37,880 nucleotides of DNA from Gammaproteobacteria bacterium (GTDB taxonomy: Bacteria > Pseudomonadota > Gammaproteobacteria > HK1): positions 1 through 37,880 of the forward strand of contig JAJDXW010000069.1 of the NCBI GenBank assembly GCA_022823045.1, read 5' to 3'. Of this stretch, positions 1 through 9,552 are shown piece after piece. Numbering within the stretch: position 1 is the first letter of the stretch; every line of letters begins with the position of its first letter. Made by a program: the position numbers and the translations under genes. The notes beneath the pieces were generated by a model, which saw only the letters and a list, made by a program, of their open reading frames with translations, searched no databases and was not told the DNA's origin.

Positions 1-1547
1 TTGACGAGGAAGATCCACGGCACGGTCTCCGCCACCCGCTCCTGGATGCGCATGTCCATCGCCAGGCGCTCCGGCCCGAAGTCGGTGACGAACATCTTCT
101 CCGTCAGCTCGTTCAGCTCCGGGTCGTCGTTCTGCACCGCGTCCATCACGTTCACCTCCGGATGGGTCAGGTAGACCCACGCGGTGTAGCCGGTGTCCGC
201 GATCCAGGGCCACTGGAAGTTGTCGCAGTGCGCCATCTGCTTGCGGCTGAACTTGGTGTCCGAGTACACCGCCGAAGGCAGTCCCTGAAGCTGCACCCGG
301 ATCCCGATCTTCTCGAAGTTGCTCTTGATGAGGGTGCAGGCCTCCTCCATCTCGGAGATCGCCTTGTCGTACGAGATGGTCATGTCGAACCCGTCCGGGT
401 AGCCGGCCTCCGCGAGCAGCTTCTTCGCCGTCTCCAGGTCCTCCTTGTACACCCAGAACTTGTCGGTCGCGTTCGGATAAATCTGCGGCGTGATCGTCTT
501 GATGAGGTGGCCGCCTCCGAAGTAGACCTTCTTGTGGATGTCCTCGTAGGGGACCGCGTAGGCGAGCGCCCGGCGGACTTCCGGCTTGGCCATGATCTCG
601 TTGGTCTGCACCGGCCCGAAGTAGGGGATGAAGTTCCCCGGGTGATACGCGACCTGTAGGTTCGGGTCGTTCTCCACCTCCCGGTACTCACGCTGGCGAA
701 GCCGCATCGCGTAGTCGACCTGGCCACGCTTGAGGAGGGCGAGACGGGTCGCCGAATCGGGCACGATCTTGGCGATGACCTTCCCGACCGCGGGCCGAGG
801 TTCGAAATTGGGGTTCCGCACCAGGATGAGCTCCTGACCCGGGGTATGGCTCTCGAGGTGGTAGGGCCCGAAGCCCGCCGTGTTGTTCTTGAGCCACTCC
901 TTCGCCCACGGGTCGTCCGCCGTCGCGTGCTTCAACGCCTCGGTCGAGTCGAACACGCCGCCGTAGTAGTTCATGGCGAGAAGCTGGAGGAAGAGCGGGT
1001 TCTTCGCCTTGATCTTGAACCGCACGGTGTAGGGGTCGGGACAGGAGACATCCTCGTGCTTGTCGATGAGGAGCACCTTGGTGAAGAAGAACTTGACCGC
1101 CTTCATCTCGAAGCCGCGCTCCCAGCTCCAGCGGTGGTCCTCGCAGGTCATCTCGTTGCCGGCGTAGCTGACGATGCCCTTGCGGAGCTTGAAGGTCCAT
1201 ACGGTTCCGTCCTCGGACTCCTCCCAGCTCTCCGCCCAGCGGCCGGTGACCTGCTTCTCGCCCTCCTGGTTGACCCCGGCGCCGCACGTGCCGTGCTCCG
1301 GGTACCACACCGAGACGTACTGGACGAGGTCCCCCGCGTAGGTGTTGTACATGATGTTCTCGACTTCCATCGTGAACGCGATCTCGTCCACGGCGGGCGG
1401 GCTCGCCGCGTAGGCGGCGATCAGGGTGTGGTCCTGATCGGAGGGCGGCGGGGCCATGCAGTCGATGTCGGCGTGGGCGGCTGCGCCGAGAGCGAGCGCT
1501 CCCGTCGCCGCAATTGCCACGATGCTTCGGCGGATTTCTGTCTTCAC
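1..1547 (-). CDS. ABC transporter substrate-binding protein, family 5 (peptide/oligopeptide type), 3' end truncated by window edge
   Basis: Minus-strand reading from GTG at 1547: VKTEIRRSIVAIAATGALALGAAAHADIDCMAPPPSDQDHTLIAAYAASPPAVDEIAFTMEVENIMYNTYAGDLVQYVSVWYPEHG..., i.e. a signal peptide followed by SBP_bac_5-like sequence. Open to the window edge. Confidence 0.8.
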   Translation of the reverse strand, partial: MKTEIRRSIVAIAATGALALGAAAHADIDCMAPPPSDQDHTLIAAYAASPPAVDEIAFTMEVENIMYNTYAGDLVQYVSVWYPEHGTCGAGVNQEGEKQVTGRWAESWEESEDGTVWTFKLRKGIVSYAGNEMTCEDHRWSWERGFEMKAVKFFFTKVLLIDKHEDVSCPDPYTVRFKIKAKNPLFLQLLAMNYYGGVFDSTEALKHATADDPWAKEWLKNNTAGFGPYHLESHTPGQELILVRNPNFEPRPAVGKVIAKIVPDSATRLALLKRGQVDYAMRLRQREYREVENDPNLQVAYHPGNFIPYFGPVQTNEIMAKPEVRRALAYAVPYEDIHKKVYFGGGHLIKTITPQIYPNATDKFWVYKEDLETAKKLLAEAGYPDGFDMTISYDKAISEMEEACTLIKSNFEKIGIRVQLQGLPSAVYSDTKFSRKQMAHCDNFQWPWIADTGYTAWVYLTHPEVNVMDAVQNDDPELNELTEKMFVTDFGPERLAMDMRIQERVAETVPWIFLV

Positions 1548-1771
1548 GTCGTTCTACTCCCTGCTCCATCAATCAATCCCGGAAGGCCGGAGCGGACTCC
1601 CGGTATCGCCCGCCCTTCGTTCCGCCGGTGCTCCCTCACCTGTCGCAGAGGGCGGGTCGTGTCCCAATGTTCGCACGTTCTCGGGACGAGTGCCGGCGGG
1701 CGGGTTCGGCAGGTACGCGGCCCCGAATCCGGAACGACGGAGCGCTGCGGCGCAAGAAACGAGGGGGCGGG

Positions 1772-2770
1772 TCAGGAGCCATCGTCGGAAAGGACGGGGT
1801 CGTAGATCGCGGACGCGGCGCGGAGGGCGTCCGCCACCTCGGCGCGCAAGGCCTCGGGGCCGAGCACCTCCACCTCCGCCCCGTACTTGAGGATGTTCAT
1901 GACGAGCTCGCGCGAGTCGGTGTACGGCACCTTGAGCTCGTAACGACCGTTCGCGTCGAACGCACCCTCCTGGCGCGAGTGCCAGACCTCGTCCGCCACC
2001 CAGCGCGCCTGCACCTCGGAGAAGCGAAGGTGCGCCACCCGGGGACGCCCCGCACCGGCGAAGATCCCGTAGCCCGCGCCGAGGTCCCGGTCGAGGGTGA
2101 AGTCCGCGATCTCGCGCGCCGGCTCGTCCACCACCGCCGCATCGCGGACGCAGTCGAGGGCGAAGCTCCGAAGGCCGTTGCGAAGGTGGCACCAGGCGTC
2201 GAGGTACCAGTTCTCGCGGTAGTGCACGAGGCGCTGCGGCGAGAGGGTGCGCTCCAGCGTCTCGTCGCGCGGCCGGCTGTAGTGGACGACGCGCACCCGC
2301 CGGCGGGCGAGCAGCGCCTCGCAGATGGTTCCGAACTCGGTAGAGCGGACCTCGCGGCGCGGCGCGTGCAGGATCCGAACGCGCCGCGCCACCTCCGACG
2401 ATGCCTCGCCGTCGCCGCCGAGCAGGTCGCGCGCGCGGTCGATCAACGGCTCGACATGCGGCCCGAGCAGCCCGGGGTGCACCTTCTCGAGCAGCTCCCG
2501 GAGCGCGAGGAGGGCCCGGATCTCCGCCTCGTTCAGCCACAGGCCGGGGAGGGCGTAGCGGGGCGCGGCCGGGGCGTGGTCGGCGAACCGGTAGCCGCGC
2601 TCTCCCCGGTCCCACTCGATCGGCGCGTTCAGCCGGTCGCGCAGGTACTCGAGGTCGCGCTTGAAGGTGGCGCGAGAGATCTCGAGCTCTTCGAGAAAAG
2701 TCTCGATCGGGACGACCCCTCGCTCGCGCAGCAGGGCATCGATCCGGTAGAAGCGTTCGGTCCGGTCCAC
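1772..2770 (-). CDS. HTH/WYL-domain transcriptional regulator (YafY-like)
   Basis: MDRTERFYRIDALLRERGVVPIETFLEELEISRATFKRDLEYLRDRLNAPIEWDRGERGYRF: N-terminal HTH_11-like domain with a WYL-type C-terminus (LVHYRENWYLDAWCHLRNGLRSFALDCV). Confidence 0.9.
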   Translation of the reverse strand: MDRTERFYRIDALLRERGVVPIETFLEELEISRATFKRDLEYLRDRLNAPIEWDRGERGYRFADHAPAAPRYALPGLWLNEAEIRALLALRELLEKVHPGLLGPHVEPLIDRARDLLGGDGEASSEVARRVRILHAPRREVRSTEFGTICEALLARRRVRVVHYSRPRDETLERTLSPQRLVHYRENWYLDAWCHLRNGLRSFALDCVRDAAVVDEPAREIADFTLDRDLGAGYGIFAGAGRPRVAHLRFSEVQARWVADEVWHSRQEGAFDANGRYELKVPYTDSRELVMNILKYGAEVEVLGPEALRAEVADALRAASAIYDPVLSDDGS

Positions 2771-2954
2771 TCGCCCCCTCCCGTCGATTCGCCCCTTCAG
2801 CCGCCCGACGTGATCCCGGCCGCGCGGAACTACGGCAGTTTAGCCGCGCCGCACGTGGACAGGCGCCGCGAGCCTCCATAGACTCGTCCCGCCGGTGCCT
2901 GGCTCCGCTCCATAGCATGGACCCTGGGCGCCCGTCGCGACCACCACGATCAGG

Positions 2955-4148
2955 ATGACGGACACGATGGAGACCGCGAGCGCACCCCGCCAGCCGGAGA
3001 CCCCGCCCCCGAGCCCGGCCTCGACTCCGGTGCCCACTCCCGGGCCCATGCCCGGCGCGGTGGCCCTCGCCGCGATGGACTCGGGAGAGATCCCGCGCCG
3101 CTACCTCGGAGCCGCGGCGTGGACGGGGGCGGAGATGAGGGAGCGCGACGACTGGATCGTTCGGCTCTCCGAAGCCGATCGGGCGGAGCTCGACGCGGCC
3201 TGGCGCGCGACCGCGCAGCTTCCGATCGAGTCGATCGGACCCCGCGACTTCGTGCTTCCCGCCCTCGGCCCGAAGCTCCACGCGCTCCGCGACGAGATCA
3301 TCGACGGTCGCGGATTCGTGCTCCTCCGGGGGCTCGACATCGAGGGCTGGCCGATCGAGCGTACGGCCCGCACCTGGTGGGGGATCGGCTCGTGGTTCGG
3401 CCGGGCGGTGTCCCAGAACGCGATGGGGCATGTGCTCGGCCATGTCCGCGACCTCGACTACGACACCCGCGACCCGAACGTGCGCACCTACCAGACCACC
3501 GAGCGCCAGTACTACCACTCGGACTCGTGCGACATCGTGGGGCTCATGTGCCTCCGCCCGGCGAGGCGGGGCGGCTTGAGCAGCATCGTGAGCTCGGTGA
3601 CCCTCTACAACGAGATGGCGCGCCGGCGGCCGGAGCTCGCCGCCGTCCTCTCCGAGCCGGTGCCCTTCGACCGCCGCGGCGAGGTCCCCGACAACGAGGA
3701 GCCGTTCTTCCTCAACGCCGTCTTCAACCACCACGAGGGGATGGTCTCGAGCTACGTCTCCCGGCGCTACGTCGAGTCCTCGCAGCGCCACCCGAGCGCG
3801 CCCCGCCTCGCCCCGCTCCACTTCGAGGCCATGGACCTCCTCGACGAGCTCGCCGAGGACCCCGATCTCCATCTCGACATGGAGTTCCGGCCCGGGGACA
3901 TCCAGCTCCTCCACAACCACACCATCTTCCACGACCGCACCGCGTTCGAGGACTGGCCGGAGCCCGAGCGCAAGCGCCACCTGCTCCGCCTCTGGCTGTG
4001 TCCCCCGAACGGCCGCCCGCTCCCCGAGCGCTACGCGGGCCGCTGGGGAAGCGTCACCATCGGCGATCGGGGCGGGATCGTCTGCCCCGGCACGAAGCTC
4101 CACGCCCCCCTGACCCCAGTACAGGACGGCGCACCCCGAACCCGATGA
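2955..4148 (+). CDS. TauD/TfdA-like (clavaminate synthase-like) non-heme iron oxygenase
   Basis: GRGFVLLRGLDIEGWPIERTARTWWGIGSWFGR... YQTTERQYYHSDSCDIVGLMCLRPARRGG... RPGDIQLLHNHTIFHDRTAFEDWPEPERKRHLLRLWL. HxD and distal H motifs present; Pro-rich N-terminus. Confidence 0.88.
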   Translation: MTDTMETASAPRQPETPPPSPASTPVPTPGPMPGAVALAAMDSGEIPRRYLGAAAWTGAEMRERDDWIVRLSEADRAELDAAWRATAQLPIESIGPRDFVLPALGPKLHALRDEIIDGRGFVLLRGLDIEGWPIERTARTWWGIGSWFGRAVSQNAMGHVLGHVRDLDYDTRDPNVRTYQTTERQYYHSDSCDIVGLMCLRPARRGGLSSIVSSVTLYNEMARRRPELAAVLSEPVPFDRRGEVPDNEEPFFLNAVFNHHEGMVSSYVSRRYVESSQRHPSAPRLAPLHFEAMDLLDELAEDPDLHLDMEFRPGDIQLLHNHTIFHDRTAFEDWPEPERKRHLLRLWLCPPNGRPLPERYAGRWGSVTIGDRGGIVCPGTKLHAPLTPVQDGAPRTR

Positions 4149-4220
4149 AGATGCCAAGGGCCGCCGGACGATCCGGAGAAGAGTCGGCGGGGAAGAGTTC
4201 CCCCTTCAGCCACGATCGCC

Positions 4221-4387
4221 ATGGTGGCGGGTGCGCGGACGAGCGGTTGCTGGAGAAATCACCCGGGGGGTTCGTCGGGCACCTGCTCTCGATTCCCGAT
4301 GTCGGCGACGACACCGACTTCGAACGCGACAACTCCGGTCCGCGCCGAGCCGAGACTCGATCCTTCTCTTCAACGCCAAGGCGCTGA
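4221..4387 (+). pseudogene. Possible decayed VapB/Phd-like antitoxin C-terminal remnant
   Basis: In-frame stretch ERLLEKSPGGFVGHLLSIPDVGDDTDFERDNSGPRR resembles the C-terminal tail of small type II antitoxins (xLLSIPDVGDDxDFER). No intact start, DNA-binding domain or toxin is seen. Confidence 0.3.
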
Positions 4388-4445
4388 AGCCGACACTTCC
4401 CGACAACCGGCCCGTTCCGCTTCGCTCCGTTCGTTGAGGCGACGA

Positions 4446-5531
4446 TCAGGCGTTGGCGAGGAGGGCGGCGGCCTCGCTTCGAGGAAGGCCGACCTGCTCG
4501 CCCGCGTCGAGGATGCCGTCCCAAGTGACCGGATCCACCGGGATCCCGTCCGCCATCCGCGCCTCGAGGGCCATCCGCTCGGGGTCGCCGGGGATGAGGA
4601 CCGGCTCGTCGGGATTCGCGGGCGGCGAGGAGGTCACGTAGTCGACGAGGGTGTCGATCTCGCGCTCCATCCATTCCGGATCGACGAGCGAGGCCGGGTC
4701 GATGACGACGGTGAGCATGTGGTTGCAGATGGTGTCGAGGCCGTGCGTCTCGGGGTTCGAGGTCCCGCCGCCGCCGAGGACCCCGGCGAGCAGCTCCGCC
4801 GCGAACAGGAGGCAATAGCCCTTGTGGAGGCCGAAGGGGAGGATCGCACCCCGCTCGGCCTCGTCATCCGGGAACATCACCTTCGGGTCCGTCGTCGGCT
4901 GCCCCCTCGCGTCGACGAGGGTCCCGGGCGGCAGCGCCTCGCCCTTGTTGAGGGCGACCCGTGCCTTCCCGACCGCTACGAGCCCGGTCGCCATGTCGAG
5001 GAGGAAGGGCTCGTGGCGCTCCGTGCCCGGCACTCCGATGCAGATGGGGTTGGTGGCGAACCGCCCGTGGCTCCCGCGGTAGGGAGCGACGAGGGGCGGG
5101 TGGCCGGTCACGTTGACGAAGTGGATCGAGACGAGCCCCGCCGCCACCGCCATCTCCGCGTAGGTGCCGATGCGGCCGAGGTGGTGGACGTTGCGGAGCG
5201 CCGCCACCACCGTGCCGAGCTCGCGGGCCCGCTCGATGAGGCGCTCCATCATCTCCGCCCCGACGCGCTGGCCGAAGCCGAAGCCGCCGTCGAACTGCAT
5301 CACCGCCCCACCGTCCCGAACGAGGGTGAGACCGGTGTTGGGGCACATCGTCCGGTTCTCGATGTTGTGGACGTAGTGCGGGATGAGCCCGATGCCGTGG
5401 CTGTCGTGGCCGCGGAGGTTCGCATCGACGAGATGGTCGGAGACCTGCGCGGCTTCGGCCGGCTCGCTGCCGGCCCGTTCGAGCAGGGTGCGGATCACGC
5501 GCCGGAGCGCGACATCTTGGAACTTGTGCAT
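4446..5531 (-). CDS. Ldh2 family malate/L-lactate/ureidoglycolate-type dehydrogenase
   Basis: MHKFQDVALRRVIRTLLERAGSEPAEAAQVSDHLVDANLRGHDSHGIGLIPHYVHNI... HHLGRIGTYAEMAVAAGLVSIHFVNVTGHPPLVAPYRGSHGRFATNPICIGVPG. Confidence 0.9.
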   Translation of the reverse strand: MHKFQDVALRRVIRTLLERAGSEPAEAAQVSDHLVDANLRGHDSHGIGLIPHYVHNIENRTMCPNTGLTLVRDGGAVMQFDGGFGFGQRVGAEMMERLIERARELGTVVAALRNVHHLGRIGTYAEMAVAAGLVSIHFVNVTGHPPLVAPYRGSHGRFATNPICIGVPGTERHEPFLLDMATGLVAVGKARVALNKGEALPPGTLVDARGQPTTDPKVMFPDDEAERGAILPFGLHKGYCLLFAAELLAGVLGGGGTSNPETHGLDTICNHMLTVVIDPASLVDPEWMEREIDTLVDYVTSSPPANPDEPVLIPGDPERMALEARMADGIPVDPVTWDGILDAGEQVGLPRSEAAALLANA

Positions 5532-5661
5532 GGCGGCGCGAATTCTAGCCCGCCTTCGAGCGGGTCGGGCCGGCGCGCCTTCGCCCCCGGACCGCCGGCA
5601 TCCCCGGGAGCGCCGGCCCTGACCTATGATCTGGCCTCGATTCATCATCGAGGGCACGCAG

Positions 5662-6441
5662 ATGCCGGTCGAGCTCGAGCGCCGTGACGACGTCGACATC
5701 CTCACCCTGAACCGCCCGGAGGCCCTGAACGCCTTGAGCTTCGCGGTGCTCCGCGAGATCGAGGCGCGGGTGGCGGAGGTCGAGCGGGGTATCGACGAGG
5801 GCAAGGTGCAGGCGCTCCTCGTGGCGGGGGCGGGCGACCGCGCCTTCTGCGCGGGGGCGGACGTAAACGAGCTCATGGGCCGCACCCCCCTCGAGCACCG
5901 TCGCGGGCTCCGGTTCGGCCAGGCCCTCTTCGAGCGCATCTCGGACCTGCCGGTTCCTTCGATCGCAGTCATCGACGGGTTCGCCCTCGGGGGCGGCCTC
6001 GAGCTCGCGATGGCCTGCACGTTCCGGCTCGCGACCGGGGCGGCCCGGATGGGGCTCCCCGAGATCAAGCTCGGCCTCGTGCCGGGCTACGGCGGGACGC
6101 AGCGCCTCCCGCGCCTCGTCGGCGAGGCGAACGCGCTCGACATCGTCATGACCGGGCGCATGGTGAGGGCGGAGGAAGGGCTCTCGATGGGGCTCGTCAA
6201 CCGCATCGTCGAGGGCGACCCGATCGAGGCGGGCCTCGCGTTCGCGGGGGAGATGACCTCGTACTCGCTCCCCGTGCTGAGGCTCGCACGCGACGCGGTC
6301 ACGCGCGCCCTCGACCTCCCCGTCCGCGAGGGGCTCGAGGTGGAGGCGGACATCGGCGCCCTCTCCTATCAGACGAAGGACGCGGCCGAGGGCATGAGCG
6401 CGTTCATCGAGAAGCGGGCGCCGGAGTTCCGCGATGCCTGA
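5662..6441 (+). CDS. Enoyl-CoA hydratase/isomerase family protein
   Basis: MPVELERRDDVDILTLNRPEALNALSFAVLREIEARV... GDRAFCAGADVNELMG... IDGFALGGGLELAMACTFRLAT...LGLVPGYGGTQRLPRLVG. The upstream in-frame start at 5626 is less likely. Confidence 0.93.
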   Translation: MPVELERRDDVDILTLNRPEALNALSFAVLREIEARVAEVERGIDEGKVQALLVAGAGDRAFCAGADVNELMGRTPLEHRRGLRFGQALFERISDLPVPSIAVIDGFALGGGLELAMACTFRLATGAARMGLPEIKLGLVPGYGGTQRLPRLVGEANALDIVMTGRMVRAEEGLSMGLVNRIVEGDPIEAGLAFAGEMTSYSLPVLRLARDAVTRALDLPVREGLEVEADIGALSYQTKDAAEGMSAFIEKRAPEFRDA

Positions 6442-7156
6442 CCGGCCGCCGAAACGGGGCGCGGTCATCGTCACCGGGGCGAGCCGCGGGATCGGGGCCG
6501 CGGTCGCGGTCGAGCTCGAAACGCGCGGATTCGGCGTGTGGTCGCTCTCGCGAAGCGGCGAAGCCCCGGCCGGTCGCGCCCTTCGCTGCGACGTCACCGA
6601 CGAGCAGGCGCTCCGCGACGCGTTCGCGGCCATCGCCTCCGAAGGGCCGATCGAGGCCCTCGTCAGCAACGCCGGGGTCCACGCGTCCGCCCCCAGCCGG
6701 AAGCTCGCGACCGCCGAGTACGAGCGGGTCATGGCCCTCAACGCGACGGCGGTGATGACGGGAGCACGCGAGGTCCACCCCCACCTCGTCCGCGCGGGGG
6801 GCGGAACGATCGTCAACATGGGCTCGTTCTTCGACCGGATGGCGGTCCCCTACAACCTCGCCTACTGCGCCTCGAAGGCGGCGGTCGGAGCGATGACCCG
6901 CTGCCTCGCGGCGGAGTGGGCGACGGACCGGATCCGGGTCATCAACGTCGCCCCCGGCTACGTCGAGACCGCCCTCAACCGCGACTTCCTCGCCCGCGAG
7001 GACATGCGCCGCTACATGGAGTCGCGGGTTCCCCTCAAGCGCGCCGGCCGACCCGAGGAGGTGGCGCGGCTCGTCGCCGCCCTCCTCTCGGAGGACATCC
7101 CGTACCTCACCGGCGAGACCATCTACGTCGACGCCTCCCACGCCATCGCCCACTGA
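6434..7156 (+). CDS. SDR family oxidoreductase
   Basis: GAVIVTGASRGIGAAVAVELETRGF... LVSNAGVHA... YNLAYCASKAAVGAMTRCLAAEWA... INVAPGYVETAL; overlaps the upstream gene by 8 bp. Confidence 0.93.
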   Translation: MPDRPPKRGAVIVTGASRGIGAAVAVELETRGFGVWSLSRSGEAPAGRALRCDVTDEQALRDAFAAIASEGPIEALVSNAGVHASAPSRKLATAEYERVMALNATAVMTGAREVHPHLVRAGGGTIVNMGSFFDRMAVPYNLAYCASKAAVGAMTRCLAAEWATDRIRVINVAPGYVETALNRDFLAREDMRRYMESRVPLKRAGRPEEVARLVAALLSEDIPYLTGETIYVDASHAIAH

Positions 7157-7360
7157 CGAGGCTGGGCATGCGGGCGCGCGGCCGACCACCGCCCCCGCAG
7201 CGCGCAGTCCGAGCGCCCCGGCCGGCACGCCTCCGACGAGGAGGAGGCAGCGGACGAACGGAAACCCCGGCCCCCGTGTTGCAAGCGCCTCCGGTTCGGT
7301 GCATAAGGCACGCACCCCCGCGCCGCTCGGCCCGGCCCCATCACCAGCGAGGAGATCACC

Positions 7361-8263
7361 ATGAGCTCGGTCTACCTGTTCTCGGTCACCCCGGAGACGC
7401 CGCCCGTCGAGACCATCGAATCGGGCGACGAGGTATCGCTCGTCGTTCGCGGCGCATTCGCGGACGTCGAGGACATCCGCACTGTCCCGACCCCGTTCAC
7501 CCCCGCGTGCGACGGACATCCCCTCGCCCCCGTCTCCGGGCCGATCCGGGTCAACGGGGCGGAGCCCGGGGACGCGGTCCTCATCGACATCCTCAAGATG
7601 GATGTCCACGAGGACGGGATGACCGCGATCCTCCGCGACTTCGGGGTCCTGCGGCACGAGTTCGGGGACCCGAAGCTCCTCCAGTGCCCGGTACGCGACG
7701 GAAAGGCATGGTTCGCCGACCGGGTACCGCTGCCCCTCAACCCGAACCTCGGCACCGTCTCGACGATGCCGCCGGAAGGCTACAAGCCGTCCTACGCGGG
7801 CGAGTACGGCGGCGACTTCGACCAGAAGGACGCCGGCGTCGGAAGCCGCATCCACCTTCCGGTCATGGTGCCGGGCGCGATGGTGTTCTTCGCCGACCCG
7901 CACGCCGCGATCAGCGACGGGATCATCACCGGGACGGGCGTCGAGTGCACCTCGACAGTCACCGCGCGGATCACCCTGGTAAAGAACCATCCGGTAGTGC
8001 ATCCGATCATCGAGTACGAGGACTCGATCCAGTTCGTGGGCACCGGGCCCTCGGTCGAGGCGGCGACCGAGGCGGCGGCGGAGCACGCGGTCGGCTACGT
8101 GACGGCGGGCACCGACCTCGACCGCGAGGAGGCATACATGCTTCTCAGCATCATCGGAGAGCTCCGGATCGGGACCTCGCCGCGGCCGATCATGGCCGCG
8201 CGGCTCATCGTCCCCCGCGAGACGCTGGAGCGGACCGGCTGGAGCGGACCGGTCGCGGCCTGA
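7361..8263 (+). CDS. Acetamidase/formamidase family protein
   Basis: GDEVSLVVRGAFADVEDIRTVPTPFTPACDGHPLAPVSGPIRVNGAEPGDAVLIDILKMDVHEDG... YAGEYGGDFDQKDAGVGSRIHLPVMVPGAMVFFADPHAAISDGIITGTGVECTSTVTARI. Confidence 0.9.
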   Translation: MSSVYLFSVTPETPPVETIESGDEVSLVVRGAFADVEDIRTVPTPFTPACDGHPLAPVSGPIRVNGAEPGDAVLIDILKMDVHEDGMTAILRDFGVLRHEFGDPKLLQCPVRDGKAWFADRVPLPLNPNLGTVSTMPPEGYKPSYAGEYGGDFDQKDAGVGSRIHLPVMVPGAMVFFADPHAAISDGIITGTGVECTSTVTARITLVKNHPVVHPIIEYEDSIQFVGTGPSVEAATEAAAEHAVGYVTAGTDLDREEAYMLLSIIGELRIGTSPRPIMAARLIVPRETLERTGWSGPVAA

Positions 8264-8351
8264 TCCGATCCGAAGCGCGCCGGCGCCCGGCGCCCGGGGT
8301 TCGGCTCGTCCGTGTGCCTTCCCCGCCGGGGGCCGGCGGCCGGACGCGGCG

Positions 8352-9149
8352 TCAGACCTGCTTCGAAAGGAAGGACCGGACAAGGGTGTTGAAGCGCTCG
8401 GGGTGCTCCAAGCTCGCGAGGTGGCGGGCGGGGATGAGCCACTCGAGCGACGCGTTCGGAATGAGGCGGGCCATCTTCTCCGTCACCTCGCGCGGCGCGC
8501 CCGGGTCCTCCGGGGTGCCAATAACGAGGGTCGGGGCGGCGATCCGCGGCAGGCGCGGGGTAGTGTGGAGGTGGCACATCGCTTCGACGGCGGCGGCGAA
8601 GCTCTGCGGGGGAAACCGCCGGATCGCGTCCGACATGTAGCGATACCCCGGAGGCTGCTCCGCCGCCGCCTCGTCGGTGAACCAGCGGGTCATCAGCGCG
8701 GCGTGCACGGCCTCGATCCCCTCCTCGAGGACCTGCCGCGCCCGCGCCCGCCACAGCGCGACCTGGTCCTCGCCGTACTCGCAGGTGGTGTTGACGAGGA
8801 TGAGGGACGCGACGCGTTCCGGATAGTCGAGGGCGAAGGTCTGGGCGATCTGTCCGCCGATCGAGACCCCGCAGAAGTGCACCCGGCCGACGCCGAGCGC
8901 GTCCAGGAGCCCGGCGACGTCCGCGGCCAGCATCTCGAGTCGGTACGGGCCGTCCGGCGCATCGCTTCCGCCGTGTCCGCGCGTGTCGTAGCGCAGCACC
9001 CGAAACCCCTCGAATGCGTCGAGGTGCCGGTCCCAGTAGTGGAGGTCGCTCCCGAAGCAGTGGTTGAGGCAGGCGACCGGCGCCCCCTCCGGCCCGGTGA
9101 GCTCACAGGCCATGCGGATCTCACCCGCATCGATCCGCCGAATCGCCAT
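8352..9149 (-). CDS. Alpha/beta-fold hydrolase (3-oxoadipate enol-lactonase-like)
   Basis: MAIRRIDAGEIRMACELTGPEGAPVACLNHCFGSDLHYWDRHLDAFEGFRVLRYDTRGHGGSDAPDGPYRLEMLAADVAGLLDALGVGRVHFCGVSIGGQIAQTFALDYPERV. Confidence 0.88.
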   Translation of the reverse strand: MAIRRIDAGEIRMACELTGPEGAPVACLNHCFGSDLHYWDRHLDAFEGFRVLRYDTRGHGGSDAPDGPYRLEMLAADVAGLLDALGVGRVHFCGVSIGGQIAQTFALDYPERVASLILVNTTCEYGEDQVALWRARARQVLEEGIEAVHAALMTRWFTDEAAAEQPPGYRYMSDAIRRFPPQSFAAAVEAMCHLHTTPRLPRIAAPTLVIGTPEDPGAPREVTEKMARLIPNASLEWLIPARHLASLEHPERFNTLVRSFLSKQV

Positions 9150-9504
9150 CGCGTCTCCACCCTTCTCGCTCATCGACCAACGAACGAACCGTCTCCGGCC
9201 GTTCTCAGCGGCAGGGCCCGGGGCCCGAACGCGCCGCACCATCGTTGCCCGCACCGTTTGGCCGATATCCTGCCGCGGACGCCAATCCGTTGCTACATCT
9301 TCACCGAATTCGTCGCCGTAGCGAGCCGTACTCTTGCGACCTGCTTCGTCGACCGCTCCTTCGGTGTCTCCGGAGCCGTACAGGCGACCGGCGCGACAAG
9401 CACCGGTCTTCGCACCTTCGCGTCGCCCTCGCGGCGAAGATGGATGGGCATTGCGGGGGGACGGGCGACGAAGCGGCGATTCGGTCCGCATTCCAAATTG
9501 GGTT

Positions 9505-9539
9505 CTTGAAAATTCGGACACTAATTCCGAATTTTCAAG
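9505..9539. promoter_or_regulatory. Perfect 13-bp inverted repeat (9-nt spacer), candidate operator upstream of the AAA/DUF4143 ATPase
   Basis: cttgaaaattcgg-acactaatt-ccgaattttcaag, immediately followed by TATACT (9541-9546). AT-rich island in an otherwise very GC-rich sequence. Confidence 0.75.
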
Positions 9540-9552
9540 CTATACTGTGGCA

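Noticed and set aside
1569-4157. 862-aa minus-strand ORF
   Set aside because: Low-complexity antisense and out-of-frame reading over the WYL regulator and TauD-like gene.
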